Positions 22,488 to 33,429 of a stretch of 64,000 bases of DNA are shown one piece after another. The stretch spans positions 758,043-822,042 of the forward strand of contig WTPW01000030.1 of assembly GCA_009809945.1 (NCBI GenBank), written 5' to 3'. Under the pieces are notes generated by a model. It was not told the origin of the DNA. It was given only the letters and a program-made list of their open reading frames with translations, and made no database searches. Made by a program: the position numbers and the translations under genes. The stretch's first letter is position 1, and every line of letters begins with the position of its first letter. This DNA comes from Gigaspora margarita. Lineage: Eukaryota; Glomeromycota; Glomeromycetes; Diversisporales; Gigasporaceae.

Positions 22488-22655
22488 TCATCAACCCGTA
22501 GATCTTTCTTTTATAAGTCATTTCACAGTCTCATCAACCCGTAGATATTTCTTTTATAAGTCATTTCACAATCTCATCAACCCGTAGATCTTTCTTTTAT
22601 AAATTTCATTGTCAACTCAATCCGTTGATCATTCTTTATAAGTCATTTCCCGTCG
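22488..22655. repeat. 43-bp tandem repeat, about four copies
   Basis: Units TCATCAACCCGTAGATCTTT with CTTTTATAAGTCATTTCACA begin at 22488, 22531 and 22574; a fourth, degenerate copy follows. The first two units differ at two positions only. Confidence 0.85.
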
Positions 22656-23275
22656 ACTTATCTCCCCATGTACAGTATCATTTCTTTATTTGTAGAATCG
22701 ACTCGATTTTTACAGGGCAATCCCCAAAATTCTGGTCGAAATTAGGTCGGCATCTAGCCCAAGTGGTCAATTGGTTCTATAGCAAAATTATCAGCTGGAA
22801 CTTTTCACTTAATGAACGGCTACGATTAATCGTTAGTAAAGTTTTTAGATCCTGGGTAAAATTGATCATTTCAGGCCCTGCCGACCAGGACTCTGATGCA
22901 TTCCGACTAGGAANTTTGTGGATCTTCCTGTATGAGTTGAATCGACTCATTGTTTCGCTTCACATCCACTTATTTGCGCGGGTAATACAAGGAAATAGCC
23001 AATTGGAGAGTGCAAATTTTGACTATTCCGGATCAGTGCGACAAAGAATCTGAACACATGAAAAGAAAAAATGAAAATACGCAAAACTGATGTTTAATCG
23101 ATTTTGGTATACTTATTAAAAATAGCAGGAATGGAATTTTGCATATAGTAAGCGTCAATCTAATCCTATAACCCATTGTTGTAGTGATGTGATCCGTTGA
23201 TCGATAANTGTTTGACATCCGTATTTTTTTTAATCCTGTATCGTCCGTACGATCTTTGCAGATCAACTTCTCGAC
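22656..23275. other. Less AT-rich stretch, no gene recognised
   Basis: A 142-codon plus-strand frame and a 77-codon minus-strand frame have no recognisable motifs, and the sequence holds ambiguous bases (22915, 23207). Probably transposon remains. Confidence 0.4.
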
Positions 23276-23285
23276 CTACAGTTTA

Positions 23286-23800
23286 ANATAGTTAACTANT
23301 CGAACTATAGGTTAACTGTAGTTAACTACACAAACTACAGATAAGTACTATTTATTCCCCGGGACGGTAGGAATAATGAAATATTTCCCAGTGGTATATG
23401 TGGGGCGCTTTGCGCCCATAAGTGTGCCACTTGGGGAATATTTTAATTATTTCCCCAGCACGGAGGAATAAACGAGTTATTCAACGTTTCATATGACAAC
23501 ATGACAGGGACTCGTGTTATTAATTATTTTTATCATTTTCTTTGTCTCCCTTTACATTTTTAACTTTTCGGGGAAATAACAAATGCCTATTATCACCCGG
23601 CTTTATTTGTTATCACCCCGTGGAAATAACAAATNAAAAAAAACAAAGAAAAAAATTCATGATAAAAATTATGATTAATAACACGTAAATCCCGTCATGC
23701 GATCATAATGAGACGTGGAATAACTATAATTAACAGTAAAAGCTATTGTCAACTGTAATCAACTATAGTTAACTATTGATACTGTACAGGTAGTTAACTA
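23286..23800. mobile_element. ~515-bp foldback element with GTTAAC ends
   Basis: Inverted blocks: TAGTTAACTA-type ends on both sides, and a ~75-bp pair (GTTATTCAACGTTTCAT...GTGTTATTAAT around 23480-23540, inverse around 23660-23740). Inside is a GC-rich hairpin GGGGCGC-TTT-GCGCCC near 23402-23416. No coding frame. Confidence 0.6.
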
Positions 23801-23924
23801 TTAAAATTGTTTAAATTGTGCAGATTGATGTCATTTGTTTGATAAATATAAATAGCAGAATATCAATATAATACGTGTAATTCTGAAAATATCTTTTTTT
23901 ATAAGAGTTCATATATTTAGTTAG

Positions 23925-24080
23925 CTTGATTGGCTGTAACCGAAAACTGTGAGAGTTTGGATTTGTGCGCTTTTGATTGGCTGTAACTGAAAACTGTGGG
24001 AATTTTGGTTGCGTGCTTTAACGTTTTTGAATGATTGTGACTAAGAATTTTGAGTTTATGTTCTTTAACGTAGGAATTTA
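23925..24080. repeat. Degenerate ~50-bp tandem repeat
   Basis: GATTGGCTGTAACCGAAAAC and GATTGGCTGTAACTGAAAAC units, then a weaker third (GAATGATTGTGACTAAGAA), each followed by GTTTGGATT/TTTTGGTT and GTGCG-TTT. Confidence 0.65.
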
Positions 24081-24719
24081 AATTTGTGCGTTTTGACGTT
24101 CTATCTATGTAAAAACTTAAATCTCTTAATGCACAGTAACTGCGTATTGGCTACAACCAAAATCTGCATGAATTTTAAGTTTGTGCGTTTTTGACAAACA
24201 TAAGTNTCTTAATGCGCAATAACTGCATATCTATTTATCATCTTTCTTTTCTTAATAAAAAATGANGGTATTCATGCAAATGTACCCTTTTTGAAATATG
24301 ATTGGTTAGTACTTTGAAATGCTTACATTGTGATTTTATGAAATGAAGATTNCATTGTAATTTCGATTAAATTGATTAATCAGCATTTATGTTGTCTTTG
24401 AGAATAACAGGTAAGTTTTGTAACTGAATTTCTAATGGTAGAAATTATAATTATCTAAAGCAAGCCAACTCCACCTTAATTATATACTGTGGTGATTGGA
24501 ATAGCAAATGAGTCCTGTAACAGAATTTGATACATTACTAATGATTAAATCATATCAATTATAAAAAATCCTACCATTGTGTATATTATATTTGCGACTT
24601 AGTTTGTAACAGAATGTTTTACAGTATTCGTGTTGGAAAACTATAATTGTAATGTTAACTAATATAGCCTTAATCAAGAATTTTTTGTAGTAGTTAATAT
24701 AATTAAAAATGCTAAATAA

Positions 24720-24754
24720 GATGGGTGGCGCGAATGCGCCACCCATCACACTAG
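24720..24754 (+). mobile_element. Candidate Helitron 3' terminus (hairpin + CTAG)
   Basis: A perfect 12-bp stem GATGGGTGGCGC with loop GAAT (24720-24747) is followed three bases later by CTAG|T at 24751-24755. Helitrons end in a GC-rich hairpin and CTRR before a host T, although usually with a somewhat longer spacer. Roughly 200 bp upstream, a block with GCCAACTC and TATATACTGT is shared with 54204-54280, which is followed by GCTAGTAT. The 5' TC end and a Rep/helicase gene are not seen. Confidence 0.45.
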
Positions 24755-24824
24755 TATGAAATTAAAAAAAAAGAAGCTGGCAGGCCTGGTCTATTTAAAA
24801 GTTTTATATTACGAAAACCAAATA

Positions 24825-26687
24825 CTGTAAATCGCTGAAAATAAGCACCCCCTGAAAATAAGCACCCCCTGTAGTAATTGTTAATATTCGAAAATAAGCA
24901 CCCTCTAACTGAAATTAGCCATGATCTACATAATTTAATTGTCCAGAGCGAAGCGAAGGACTTATATTTCTATGTGCTTTGATGACCGAAATTCCGATTT
25001 TGATGCATTCATAATAGAAATATCAAAACCATAGTTTAGGCATTTTCCATTTGTAACACCCCTGAAAATGTGATCTGCGACATGTATACATGACCAGATT
25101 TTTCAGGGCTTATACTTTCTGTTACAGTATACTAATACTATTATAAGCTCCGGACTTATACCGGTTTCCGGTTTCTAGAATTATTAGACTATTATTAGTA
25201 AATCAAACCTTAAACTTTTGTGAAACCTACTTGGACTAAATTTTCAAAATAGTTCAATTACATTCGAAATTAATCTACAAGCTCTGTATTACAAGATCAG
25301 ATTTGATCTTTTGTTTATAATTAGATCTTTTGTTTTGTTTTTTTTGTCTCTTTTTTTTTTATTTTTTAATTTTTTTTCTTTTTATTTTGGCATTTTACAA
25401 GAACAACAACCTAACTTCTCTGGTGCTTTGCAAGAAAACCAACAACTTTTCAGAATTTTGCAGAAACACCAATTTGACTTTGCAAGCCAACTCAGACTTC
25501 TGACACTTTGCATGAACACAACTGATTTAGTTAAGTGAAAGTTTTTGCAAGTTTTCACAAGGTTTTGCTTCATTTATTTTTTTATTTGATTTGTTTTATT
25601 CTAGCACTTCATGAGAACACTTTGCAAGACTTTTTTGCTATTTGCAAACATTAACCTGGCTTTTGGCAATTTCTAAATTTGCAAGAACACAAACTCTTGC
25701 TTCAGTGAAATAGAGATTTGAGGTTCCTTTATTTTTTTTATTCAGTTTGCTTATATTTTTTTTATTTTTTTTTTACTTATTGTTTAACTTTTATTTTATT
25801 ATTTATTTCTGGGTTTTTTAGCAAAATAACATATTCCTGCATGTTATTTTATACACTTTACAAAAACATCAACACTAACTTCTTCAGCACTTTACAAGAC
25901 AAACTAGATTTCTCTAGCATTTGCAAGAACACTAACACTTTTAAAAATGAGTTTTTTTTATTTTTTTTTACTTTTCTACTATTTTTAGAAAGTATTTTGA
26001 AAAAAGTGTGAAACAAAGGTAATAGCCAAAACAAAAGAAATAGCTAAAGCAAAACAATAGTTAAAACAATAAAGCAAAATAATAGCTAACTGCAGGATAA
26101 GCGAAAATATGCGATAAAGTGTGAAAGTAGTTTAAATATGTTTTTTTCTTATTTTTTTCAGTTTAATTTTTTTTGGTTATATTTTTTTTGTCATTTTTTT
26201 ATTTTTTTTTGTATAATAAGATATAATAAAATATGTAATATTGAATAAAAATATATATTTAATTTAAAATATAATATATAATAATAAATAACAAAATATA
26301 AAATTTTATATTAAATTGCAAAATCTTGTGAAAATCTGTTAAAACATTCAAAAATTTCAAAAGCATGATTATGTGAAGATGTATATCATTTATTTATTTT
26401 TTAAAAAAAATTTTGAAAATTTGTGAAATATTGTGAAATATTGCAATAATATGCAAAATATTATCGCGGACTACTATAGTAAATTTTTTTGAATCTATTA
26501 CTACAAACGTCAATTAATTTCTATATAACATTTTTCTGTATATACACACACCTACTGGGCTAATTCATTTCTCATTGGTTAAAAACATATGTGATCAGAA
26601 ATTTCGGTGAAGATTATTTAAAATGTTTATCTAAAATAAGCACACTCTATATATTGGGAGAGGGTGCTTATTTTTGGCAATTTATAG
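24825..26687. mobile_element. 1.86-kb TA-flanked TIR element carrying a T-rich core repeat
   Basis: Ends CTGTAAATCGCTGAAAATAA and, inverted, CTATAAATTGCCAAAAATAA, both continuing GCACCC and flanked by TA, as in Tc1/mariner-like elements. The interior (about 25230-26475) is a T/A-rich sequence in which TTTGCAAGAACAC-like phrases recur at irregular 30-40-bp intervals. The same core occurs at about 31520-33160. Small frames in it (for example 25311-25538) read LQEHQ/LQENQ-like peptides and look like by-products of the repeat. No transposase found. Confidence 0.6.
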
Positions 26688-27152
26688 TAATTAAATTTGT
26701 ATGGCCTTAATTGAATTATATTCATATTTAATTAAAGTTATGCAAGGTAATTTTTTATTTTGCTAAACAAAGAGTCCAAAAATTGGGTCAGCAGTCATAT
26801 TTTTTTTGGTTAGACTATGATCACTCTCCAGTTGACAGGCAGATTATCAATTAATAAAATTATAAAAATAATATGATTATCAAATATTTTACTAATTAAT
26901 TAGAGTTTTGCTAAGTCTCACCAGCAGTGATTATTATTGCTTATATGTTAAACCAATTAGATCGTAGGATCATGTATAACCAAAACTAAAATACAAAAAA
27001 TAACAAAACCAAAAAAAAATCTAAAAAATCTTTAATAACTTATCTTTGGACACTAAGTAAAAGTTTTTAGTACAATATTTTACATATAATGTGCCTTAGT
27101 TATTCTTCTATTTATAATTTGTCAGTCATGTATTGCTAAAAAGGGGTTATGT

Positions 27153-27452
27153 AGGACCCCGGACATCTTTGATATAGGTCATAACTGGATTTTGGCCAAT
27201 TTTGACCTAATTTGCTGAAAACGTCAAAATCTATTTACTTAAATAACTTCCGATCCAGTAATTAGAATTGAATGAACTTTTTTTTTGTTAGATGCGCCTC
27301 ACTGAGAGCTTCATTTTAAAAAAAAAGTTCATTCAAATTGGACCACTGGATGCCAAGATAATCGCCAAAAACTGTTTTTTTGCTTCTCAAATTTCAGGGG
27401 TTTTTGCTGAATTGCGTAATGTATGACCTCTGTACTATATGTCCGGGGTCCT
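27153..27452. mobile_element. 300-bp hAT-like MITE, AGGACCCC family
   Basis: Inverted ends AGGACCCCGGACAT at both sides, then GATATAGGTCATA at the left and ACAGAGGTCATAC (inverted) at the right. Exact 8-bp duplication GGTTATGT at 27145-27152 and 27453-27460. No coding capacity. Related to the elements at 44357, 55755 and 56974. Confidence 0.85.
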
Positions 27453-27500
27453 GGTTATGTGAAATTGAATAAAAAAGGACAATTTATTCCTGCTCCTTTC

Positions 27501-27535
27501 TAACCCTAATCTAACCCTAACCCTAACCCTAACCT
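27501..27535. repeat. Interstitial telomere-like tract (CCCTAA)n
   Basis: TAACCCTAATC followed by three nearly perfect CTAACC units. TTAGGG is the usual fungal telomere repeat. It lies inside the TIR element 26896-27611, not at a chromosome end. Confidence 0.75.
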
Positions 27536-27967
27536 CTAATCTTAGTTTTTTAAAAAAGTTTATAATAGAGCAGTTATGATCACCACTAGTGAGATTTAGT
27601 AAAATTCAATTATAGTCTTTCTCCTCTATTATCACAAAATTAGTGATTATAAAAGAGTGTAATTATATAGAAGTTTTATTATAAGCTTTTTAATAAATTG
27701 TCTCAAAAATTAATGTGATTACACAGATCAAAATTTTTTAATATAATAGGACGATATTAAGGCAATATGTATAAAAACAAATATTAAATCAGATATATAA
27801 TTAATTACTAACTAATATAATCGTAATATATCGGCCTAATATCATGGGTTGATAGATTAATGATTATATTAAATTTTAAAATTAATCCAAATAAAAGTAG
27901 ATATTTGTTTGTTAATATAATCAACAAAAATCAGTCTAACGATATATTTCTGATTATAAACATTATT

Positions 27968-28950
27968 AGAAGATATAAAAATGATATTATTAAATGAACT
28001 TGTATGATCTAAATTTTAGACTGATATTTTGATGATTATTGTAATNTTCTATTTTCATAGACTGATATATTTCTGATTATATANATTATTATATATATTA
28101 TTAGATGATATAAAAANNNTNTTATTAAATGAACTTGTATGATCTAAATTTTAGGCTAATAAACAATGATATATACCGATTATCACATGATTTTATTTAT
28201 TTCATGATGAAATTTATTTGATTTTATTAATTTATTTTTTTAAACTTAAAGTAGGCCGATATTTTGTTGATTATTGTAATTTTCTATTTTTACTGACTGA
28301 TATATTACTGATTACCGTATATGTCCAAAATAAGCTAGTACCTAAAATAAGCTACCCCCCTGATTTTTTTCAAAAATCTTAAAAAACCCGTTAGCAGTTG
28401 CTACATATAAAAGTCTAAATTTTACTAAGTAAATCTCAAAAGTGCCATTAAGTAAACTTGTTCAGAACATCAAAATACACCTACAGCAAAAATTTGGTAT
28501 CATTTGGTTAACTTTTTATTAGTACGTTTTTTAATTTTTCAAAAAACTCTATATTTCGAAAATAAGCTACCCTACGTTTTTTCGTGTAATTTTTTGGCCA
28601 AAAAAGGTAGCTTATTTTCGGACACATACGGTATATATATCATTATATATATTATTAGATGATATAAAAATGATATTATTAAATGAACATGTATGATCTA
28701 AATTTTAGACTGATAAACGATGATATATACTAATTATCACATGATTTTATTTATTTCGTGATGAAATTTATCTGATTTTATTAATTTATTTTTTTAAACT
28801 TAAAATAGGCTGATATTTTGTTAATTATTGTAATTTTCTATTTTCATAGACTGATATATTTCTGATTATATATATTATTATATATATTATTAGATAATAT
28901 AAAAACAATATTATTAAATGAACATGTATGATCTAAATTTTAGACTGATA
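27968..28950. repeat. ~235-bp tandem array at the left end of the Tnp2 element
   Basis: ATATAAAAATGATATTATTA with TGTATGATCTAAATTTTAG recurs at about 27974, 28107, 28657 and 28895. The spacing of the last three is about 235 bp once the 317-bp insertion at 28315 is removed. The array continues beyond the gap at 29792. Several ambiguous bases occur at 28100-28125. Confidence 0.75.
28315..28631. mobile_element. 317-bp TA-flanked MITE (AATAAGCTACC family)
   Basis: Ends CCGTATATGTCCAAAATAAG and, inverted, CCGTATGTGTCCGAAAATAA. TA at 28313-28314 and 28632-28633. Inserted in the 235-bp array. The sub-terminal AATAAGCTACC recalls the elements at 24825 and 46472. Confidence 0.8.
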
Positions 28951-29791
28951 NNNNNNNNNNNNNNNNNNNNNNNNNNNNNNNNNNNNNNNNNNNNNNNNNN
29001 NNNNNNNNNNNNNNNNNNNNNNNNNNNNNNNNNNNNNNNNNNNNNNNNNNNNNNNNNNNNNNNNNNNNNNNNNNNNNNNNNNNNNNNNNNNNNNNNNNNN
29101 NNNNNNNNNNNNNNNNNNNNNNNNNNNNNNNNNNNNNNNNNNNNNNNNNNNNNNNNNNNNNNNNNNNNNNNNNNNNNNNNNNNNNNNNNNNNNNNNNNNN
29201 NNNNNNNNNNNNNNNNNNNNNNNNNNNNNNNNNNNNNNNNNNNNNNNNNNNNNNNNNNNNNNNNNNNNNNNNNNNNNNNNNNNNNNNNNNNNNNNNNNNN
29301 NNNNNNNNNNNNNNNNNNNNNNNNNNNNNNNNNNNNNNNNNNNNNNNNNNNNNNNNNNNNNNNNNNNNNNNNNNNNNNNNNNNNNNNNNNNNNNNNNNNN
29401 NNNNNNNNNNNNNNNNNNNNNNNNNNNNNNNNNNNNNNNNNNNNNNNNNNNNNNNNNNNNNNNNNNNNNNNNNNNNNNNNNNNNNNNNNNNNNNNNNNNN
29501 NNNNNNNNNNNNNNNNNNNNNNNNNNNNNNNNNNNNNNNNNNNNNNNNNNNNNNNNNNNNNNNNNNNNNNNNNNNNNNNNNNNNNNNNNNNNNNNNNNNN
29601 NNNNNNNNNNNNNNNNNNNNNNNNNNNNNNNNNNNNNNNNNNNNNNNNNNNNNNNNNNNNNNNNNNNNNNNNNNNNNNNNNNNNNNNNNNNNNNNNNNNN
29701 NNNNNNNNNNNNNNNNNNNNNNNNNNNNNNNNNNNNNNNNNNNNNNNNNNNNNNNNNNNNNNNNNNNNNNNNNNNNNNNNNNNNNNNNNNN
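28951..29791. other. Assembly gap (841 N)
   Basis: Run of N inside the 235-bp tandem array, so the true copy number and length are unknown. The open frame that seems to cross it is an artefact. Confidence 0.99.
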
Positions 29792-29878
29792 TGATGAAAT
29801 TTATCTGATTTTATTAATTTATTTTTTTAAACTTAAAATAGGCTGATATATTGTTGATTAATTTAGTTTCAGATTGAT

Positions 29879-30367
29879 CATATCCACCGATTTGATTTTT
29901 AGGGGTCTTTTTTCGATAAACCATTACACAAACTTCTGCTATTAAGTGATGTGAAGAATAACAAACAAAACTTCAAATAAAATAGTTTTTTGGCCTGTAT
30001 ATGAGATAAATAAGCAATAAATATTCAAAGAACAGCTATGCCAAGCTGTAAAAGGAAGCACTATTACTAGTTGTTGAAGCGTTTTGGTATTTTCAGGTAG
30101 AAAAGGATCAGTTTGTCATTGTTTGATCAGTTGTATAATGGGTAAGGGTAAATTCGGAAGAACTTTTCAGAAAAACTACCTTTTTAACTTACTTTCAGCT
30201 AATAATTAAACATGTAGATATTACAATATTCTGTATACTTAATTATGGATTATAAGTAAGTTTAAAAGACCGTTGTTGTCAAAACTCACTTTGTAATAAA
30301 TTTTAATAGCAAATAATTCTTGATAATGATTGGCTAATTTTGGGGTGAAACCAAATCGGTGGATATG
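29879..30367. mobile_element. 489-bp TA-flanked TIR element, CATAT family
   Basis: Ends CATATCCACCGATTTG and exactly inverted CAAATCGGTGGATATG. Reading the TA as duplicated target, the true ends are TCCACCGATTTG. Interior aligns with 1650-2107. No gene. Confidence 0.75.
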
Positions 30368-30539
30368 TATTTAAAGATAGTTATCTGATATTTTAATTTT
30401 ATAAATTTAATTATATAAATATTTATAATATATTATATATTTTTTATTATATATAAATCATTATACAATCGGACTTATAATATATAAAACATTAAACAAT
30501 CAGTCTAATTATATATTAAATCGTTTATTTGTTGGAATT

Positions 30540-31170
30540 ACTACTAATACTTTTTGTACATGATTACCATGTTGAAATTTATATGTAGTCAGGATAAAGC
30601 ATCCTAATATCCTCTGTATGGGGAGTATACAATCTTTTGCTTCATTATAAAATTTTTCTTGCCAAATTTCTATATCACAGCATTCATTATCTAATGATAA
30701 ATAATATCTTCATGTTGCATGTGGTTGATACCATCGAACATAAGCTAGATGGTATATTTTATTATCATATTTATATTGAAAAAAGCATTGTATTTGCTCA
30801 GGATATATATCTACTGATTCATCACTATAAGACATGAACTTTGCTCTAATATATGAGCGATTTTCATATCTAGAGACAATTTTTGATCCATATATATCTG
30901 CTCCAATCTTTAATCTTCCAAATTGGGTAACAACTCAATCAATTGGTGGTGATTGATCATATAATTCATGTTCATATAATGCATTATAATATTCTACTAA
31001 ATTATTATAAATATTATCAGGAAGATTTACATTTTCTTTAACATCTTTCCAGGATATCTTTCTAATCCCGTGATTTCTCTACCAGCAACAATTCTACCTG
31101 CCATATTTAGATACACCACCAAATCCTCACTTTCAAACTGTTCGGTCATTTTTAAGCTACTTTTTTATCT
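30540..31170 (-). pseudogene. 3' part of a Tnp2-type transposase
   Basis: On the minus strand, in changing frames, are conserved C-terminal blocks of fungal Tnp2 (Transposase_21) proteins: FESEDLVVYLNMAGRIV, RYIWIK, then residues of a 'HLAYVRWYQPH'-type motif and ECCDIEIW. Stops and frameshifts interrupt it. Together with 33430-35987 it forms one gene split by the insertion at 31225-33417. Broken; no activity expected. Confidence 0.65.
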
Positions 31171-31224
31171 AAAAGTGGAAGAGCTAGGTCCAATAAAAAC
31201 CTAGCTTCATTACTACTGATATAT

Positions 31225-33417
31225 CAGCGAATTTATATAGCAAAATCTTTTGAAAGATCTTGCGCACATGCGAAATCTTTTAAAAAAGCTTGCATATCAC
31301 AATATATTTTGAAATATTTCAAAATATATTTTGAAATATTTTAGGTTTCGAAATATTTCGAAAATAATTTTGAAATATTTCGAAAGTGGTATCGAAATAT
31401 TTTTCAAAATATTTCAAAATATTTTAGACCTGGGAAACCAAGCTGGATCAGCTGATTTGTAACCTGGGTCATACCAAGATCGCATCGAACTAATATTTTC
31501 AAATTATTTAAATATTTTGATGATGTTCAAATATAATCTACAAACTCTGTATTACAAAATTAGATTGATCTTTGATAATAATTAGATCTTTAGATTACAT
31601 TGTTTTTTTTTGTTTGCTTTGTTTTTTTTGTTTGTTTTGTTTTTTTGTTCGCCTCTTTGTTTTTTTTCTTTTTTTTTTTATCTATTTTTTAAATTTTTTT
31701 TTATTTCAGTATTTTACAAGAACACCAACCTAACTTTGGAGATTTGCAAGAAAACCTACAATATTTCGCTATTTTGCAGGAATGCAGATTTGACTTTGCA
31801 AGCCAACTCAGACTTTCGACACTTTGCAAGAATACAACTATTTCTTTGCAATTTCCAAATTGCCAAGAACGTTTCTTTAAAGAAATGGTTTTAGTTGAAT
31901 ACAAGTCATCACAAGTCTTTGCAAAGTTTCATTATATTTTTTTTCGTTTGACACTTTTTTGTATTTGTTTTTTTTTTTAAATTTTTTTTTTATTAATTTA
32001 ATTTATTCTGGCATTTTGCAAGAACACAACCCTTACTTCCTAGCACTTTCAAGAAACCAACCCAGACTATTTCGGCATTTGGCGAATATGAAAAATAGAG
32101 ATTTGGAGCTTCCTTTATTTTTTTTATTTTTTTTTATTTGTTTTTTAGAAAATTGTATGTGGAGACATGTCTCCATGGCGACCCTACATATAACAGCCAA
32201 TCATATTTAGGGTTAGTAAATTTTTATTTGTGTTTTTGTATTATAAAAGTTAGAAAGTTTGTAGAAAATTTTAATTGGCCAATAATAAGCAACATATTAT
32301 CTAGTCATATGCTCAATTTTGATTGGCTATTCATATAAAGGGTCTCCATGGAGACATGTCTCCATAAAATAACACCCTTGTTTTTTTTTATTTTTCACTT
32401 CTCTACTATTTTTAGGAAGTATTTAAAAAAGAGCAAAACGAAGATAATAGCCAAACAAAAGAAATAGCTGAAGCAAAATGATAGTTAAAACAAAGAAGCA
32501 AAATAATAGCTAACTGTGGTGTAAGCGAAAATAAGCGTGTAGGGCTAGAATTATATGCGAAGAAGTGCGATAGTATTTTAAAATATGTTTTCATTTTCGT
32601 TTTTTTTTTGTTTTTTTTTGGGTTCATTTTTTTTGTCTTTATTTTTTTTTATTCAGTTTGCCTATATTTTTTGTTTTTTCGTTTTTTTTATATTTCACTT
32701 CTACACTATTTTTAGGAAGTATTTAAAAAAGAGCAAAACAAAAATGATAGCAAAAACAAAAGAAATAGCGAAACAAAACGATAGTTAAAACAAAGAAGCG
32801 AAATAATAGGGGTGAGCGAAGATAAGCATGTAGGGCTAGTTTTTTGGAATTATATGTGACAAAGTGTGAAAGTATTCTAAAATACGTTTCATTTTTATTT
32901 TTTTCATTTTTTTTGGGTTCGTAATTTTTTTTCATTTTTTTTCTATAATAATATATAATAAAAATATAATATTGAATAAAAATGTGTATTTAATTTAAAA
33001 TAAATTTAGAATATAATGTATAATAATAAATAAATAAAATATAAAATTTTATATTGAATTGCGAACACATGTGAAAACCTGTGAAAATGTTCAAAAAATT
33101 GCAAAACCATGATTATGTGAATATGTATATCGTTTATTGTGATAATATGCAAAATATTACCTCCTGCGACTCTGAAGAGAGAATAATTAGATACAGGAGT
33201 GGTACAGGGTTGCATTGTTTTTATTTGCCCTATTTCGCAATATTTCGCAATATATTTCAAAATATTTAAAATTTATTTTGAATATTTCGAAAGAAATGCA
33301 TACCGAAATCTTTCGAAAGATTGCGATTCTTTTGAAAGATAGTGCATCAATCACAATTCTTTTGAAAGATTTCGGTATGCAATTTTTTTCGAAAGATTTT
33401 GTATATTTATTTTGCTG
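31225..33417. mobile_element. 2.2-kb TIR element inserted in the Tnp2 gene
   Basis: Ends CAGCGAATTTATATAGCAAA and, inverted, CAGCAAAATAAATATACAAA, then TCTTT-GAAA on both sides. Inside are AT-rich CGAAATATTT palindromes, the T-rich core shared with 25230-26475, three copies of a block with TTTTTAGGAAGTATTTAAAA (about 26000, 32410, 32710 across the two elements) and the MITE at 32160. Short frames show no transposase. Target duplication unresolved. Confidence 0.6.
32160..32364. mobile_element. 205-bp MITE with TGGAGACATGTCTCCATGG ends
   Basis: Both ends read TGGAGACATGTCTCCATGG inward, then GACCCT and an AGCCAATCA block, giving about 45 bp of inverted repeat. The end itself is a palindrome (GGAGACATGTCTCC). 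Third level of nesting: MITE in 2.2-kb element in Tnp2 gene. Confidence 0.75.
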
Positions 33418-33429
33418 ATGTAGAATTTA

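Larger units (their letters stand above)
26896..27611. mobile_element. ~715-bp TIR element interrupted by a hAT MITE
   Basis: Left end GAGTTTTGCTAAGTCTCACC and the inverse of the right end GAATTTTACTAAATCTCACT match over about 35 bp. The element contains the 300-bp hAT-like insertion at 27153 and the telomere-like tract at 27501. Confidence 0.55.

Noticed and set aside
22625..23053. 142-codon frame
   Set aside because: No domain, an ambiguous base inside, and it begins within a degenerate tandem repeat.
28918..29808. 296-codon open frame
   Set aside because: Almost entirely N; an artefact of the assembly gap.
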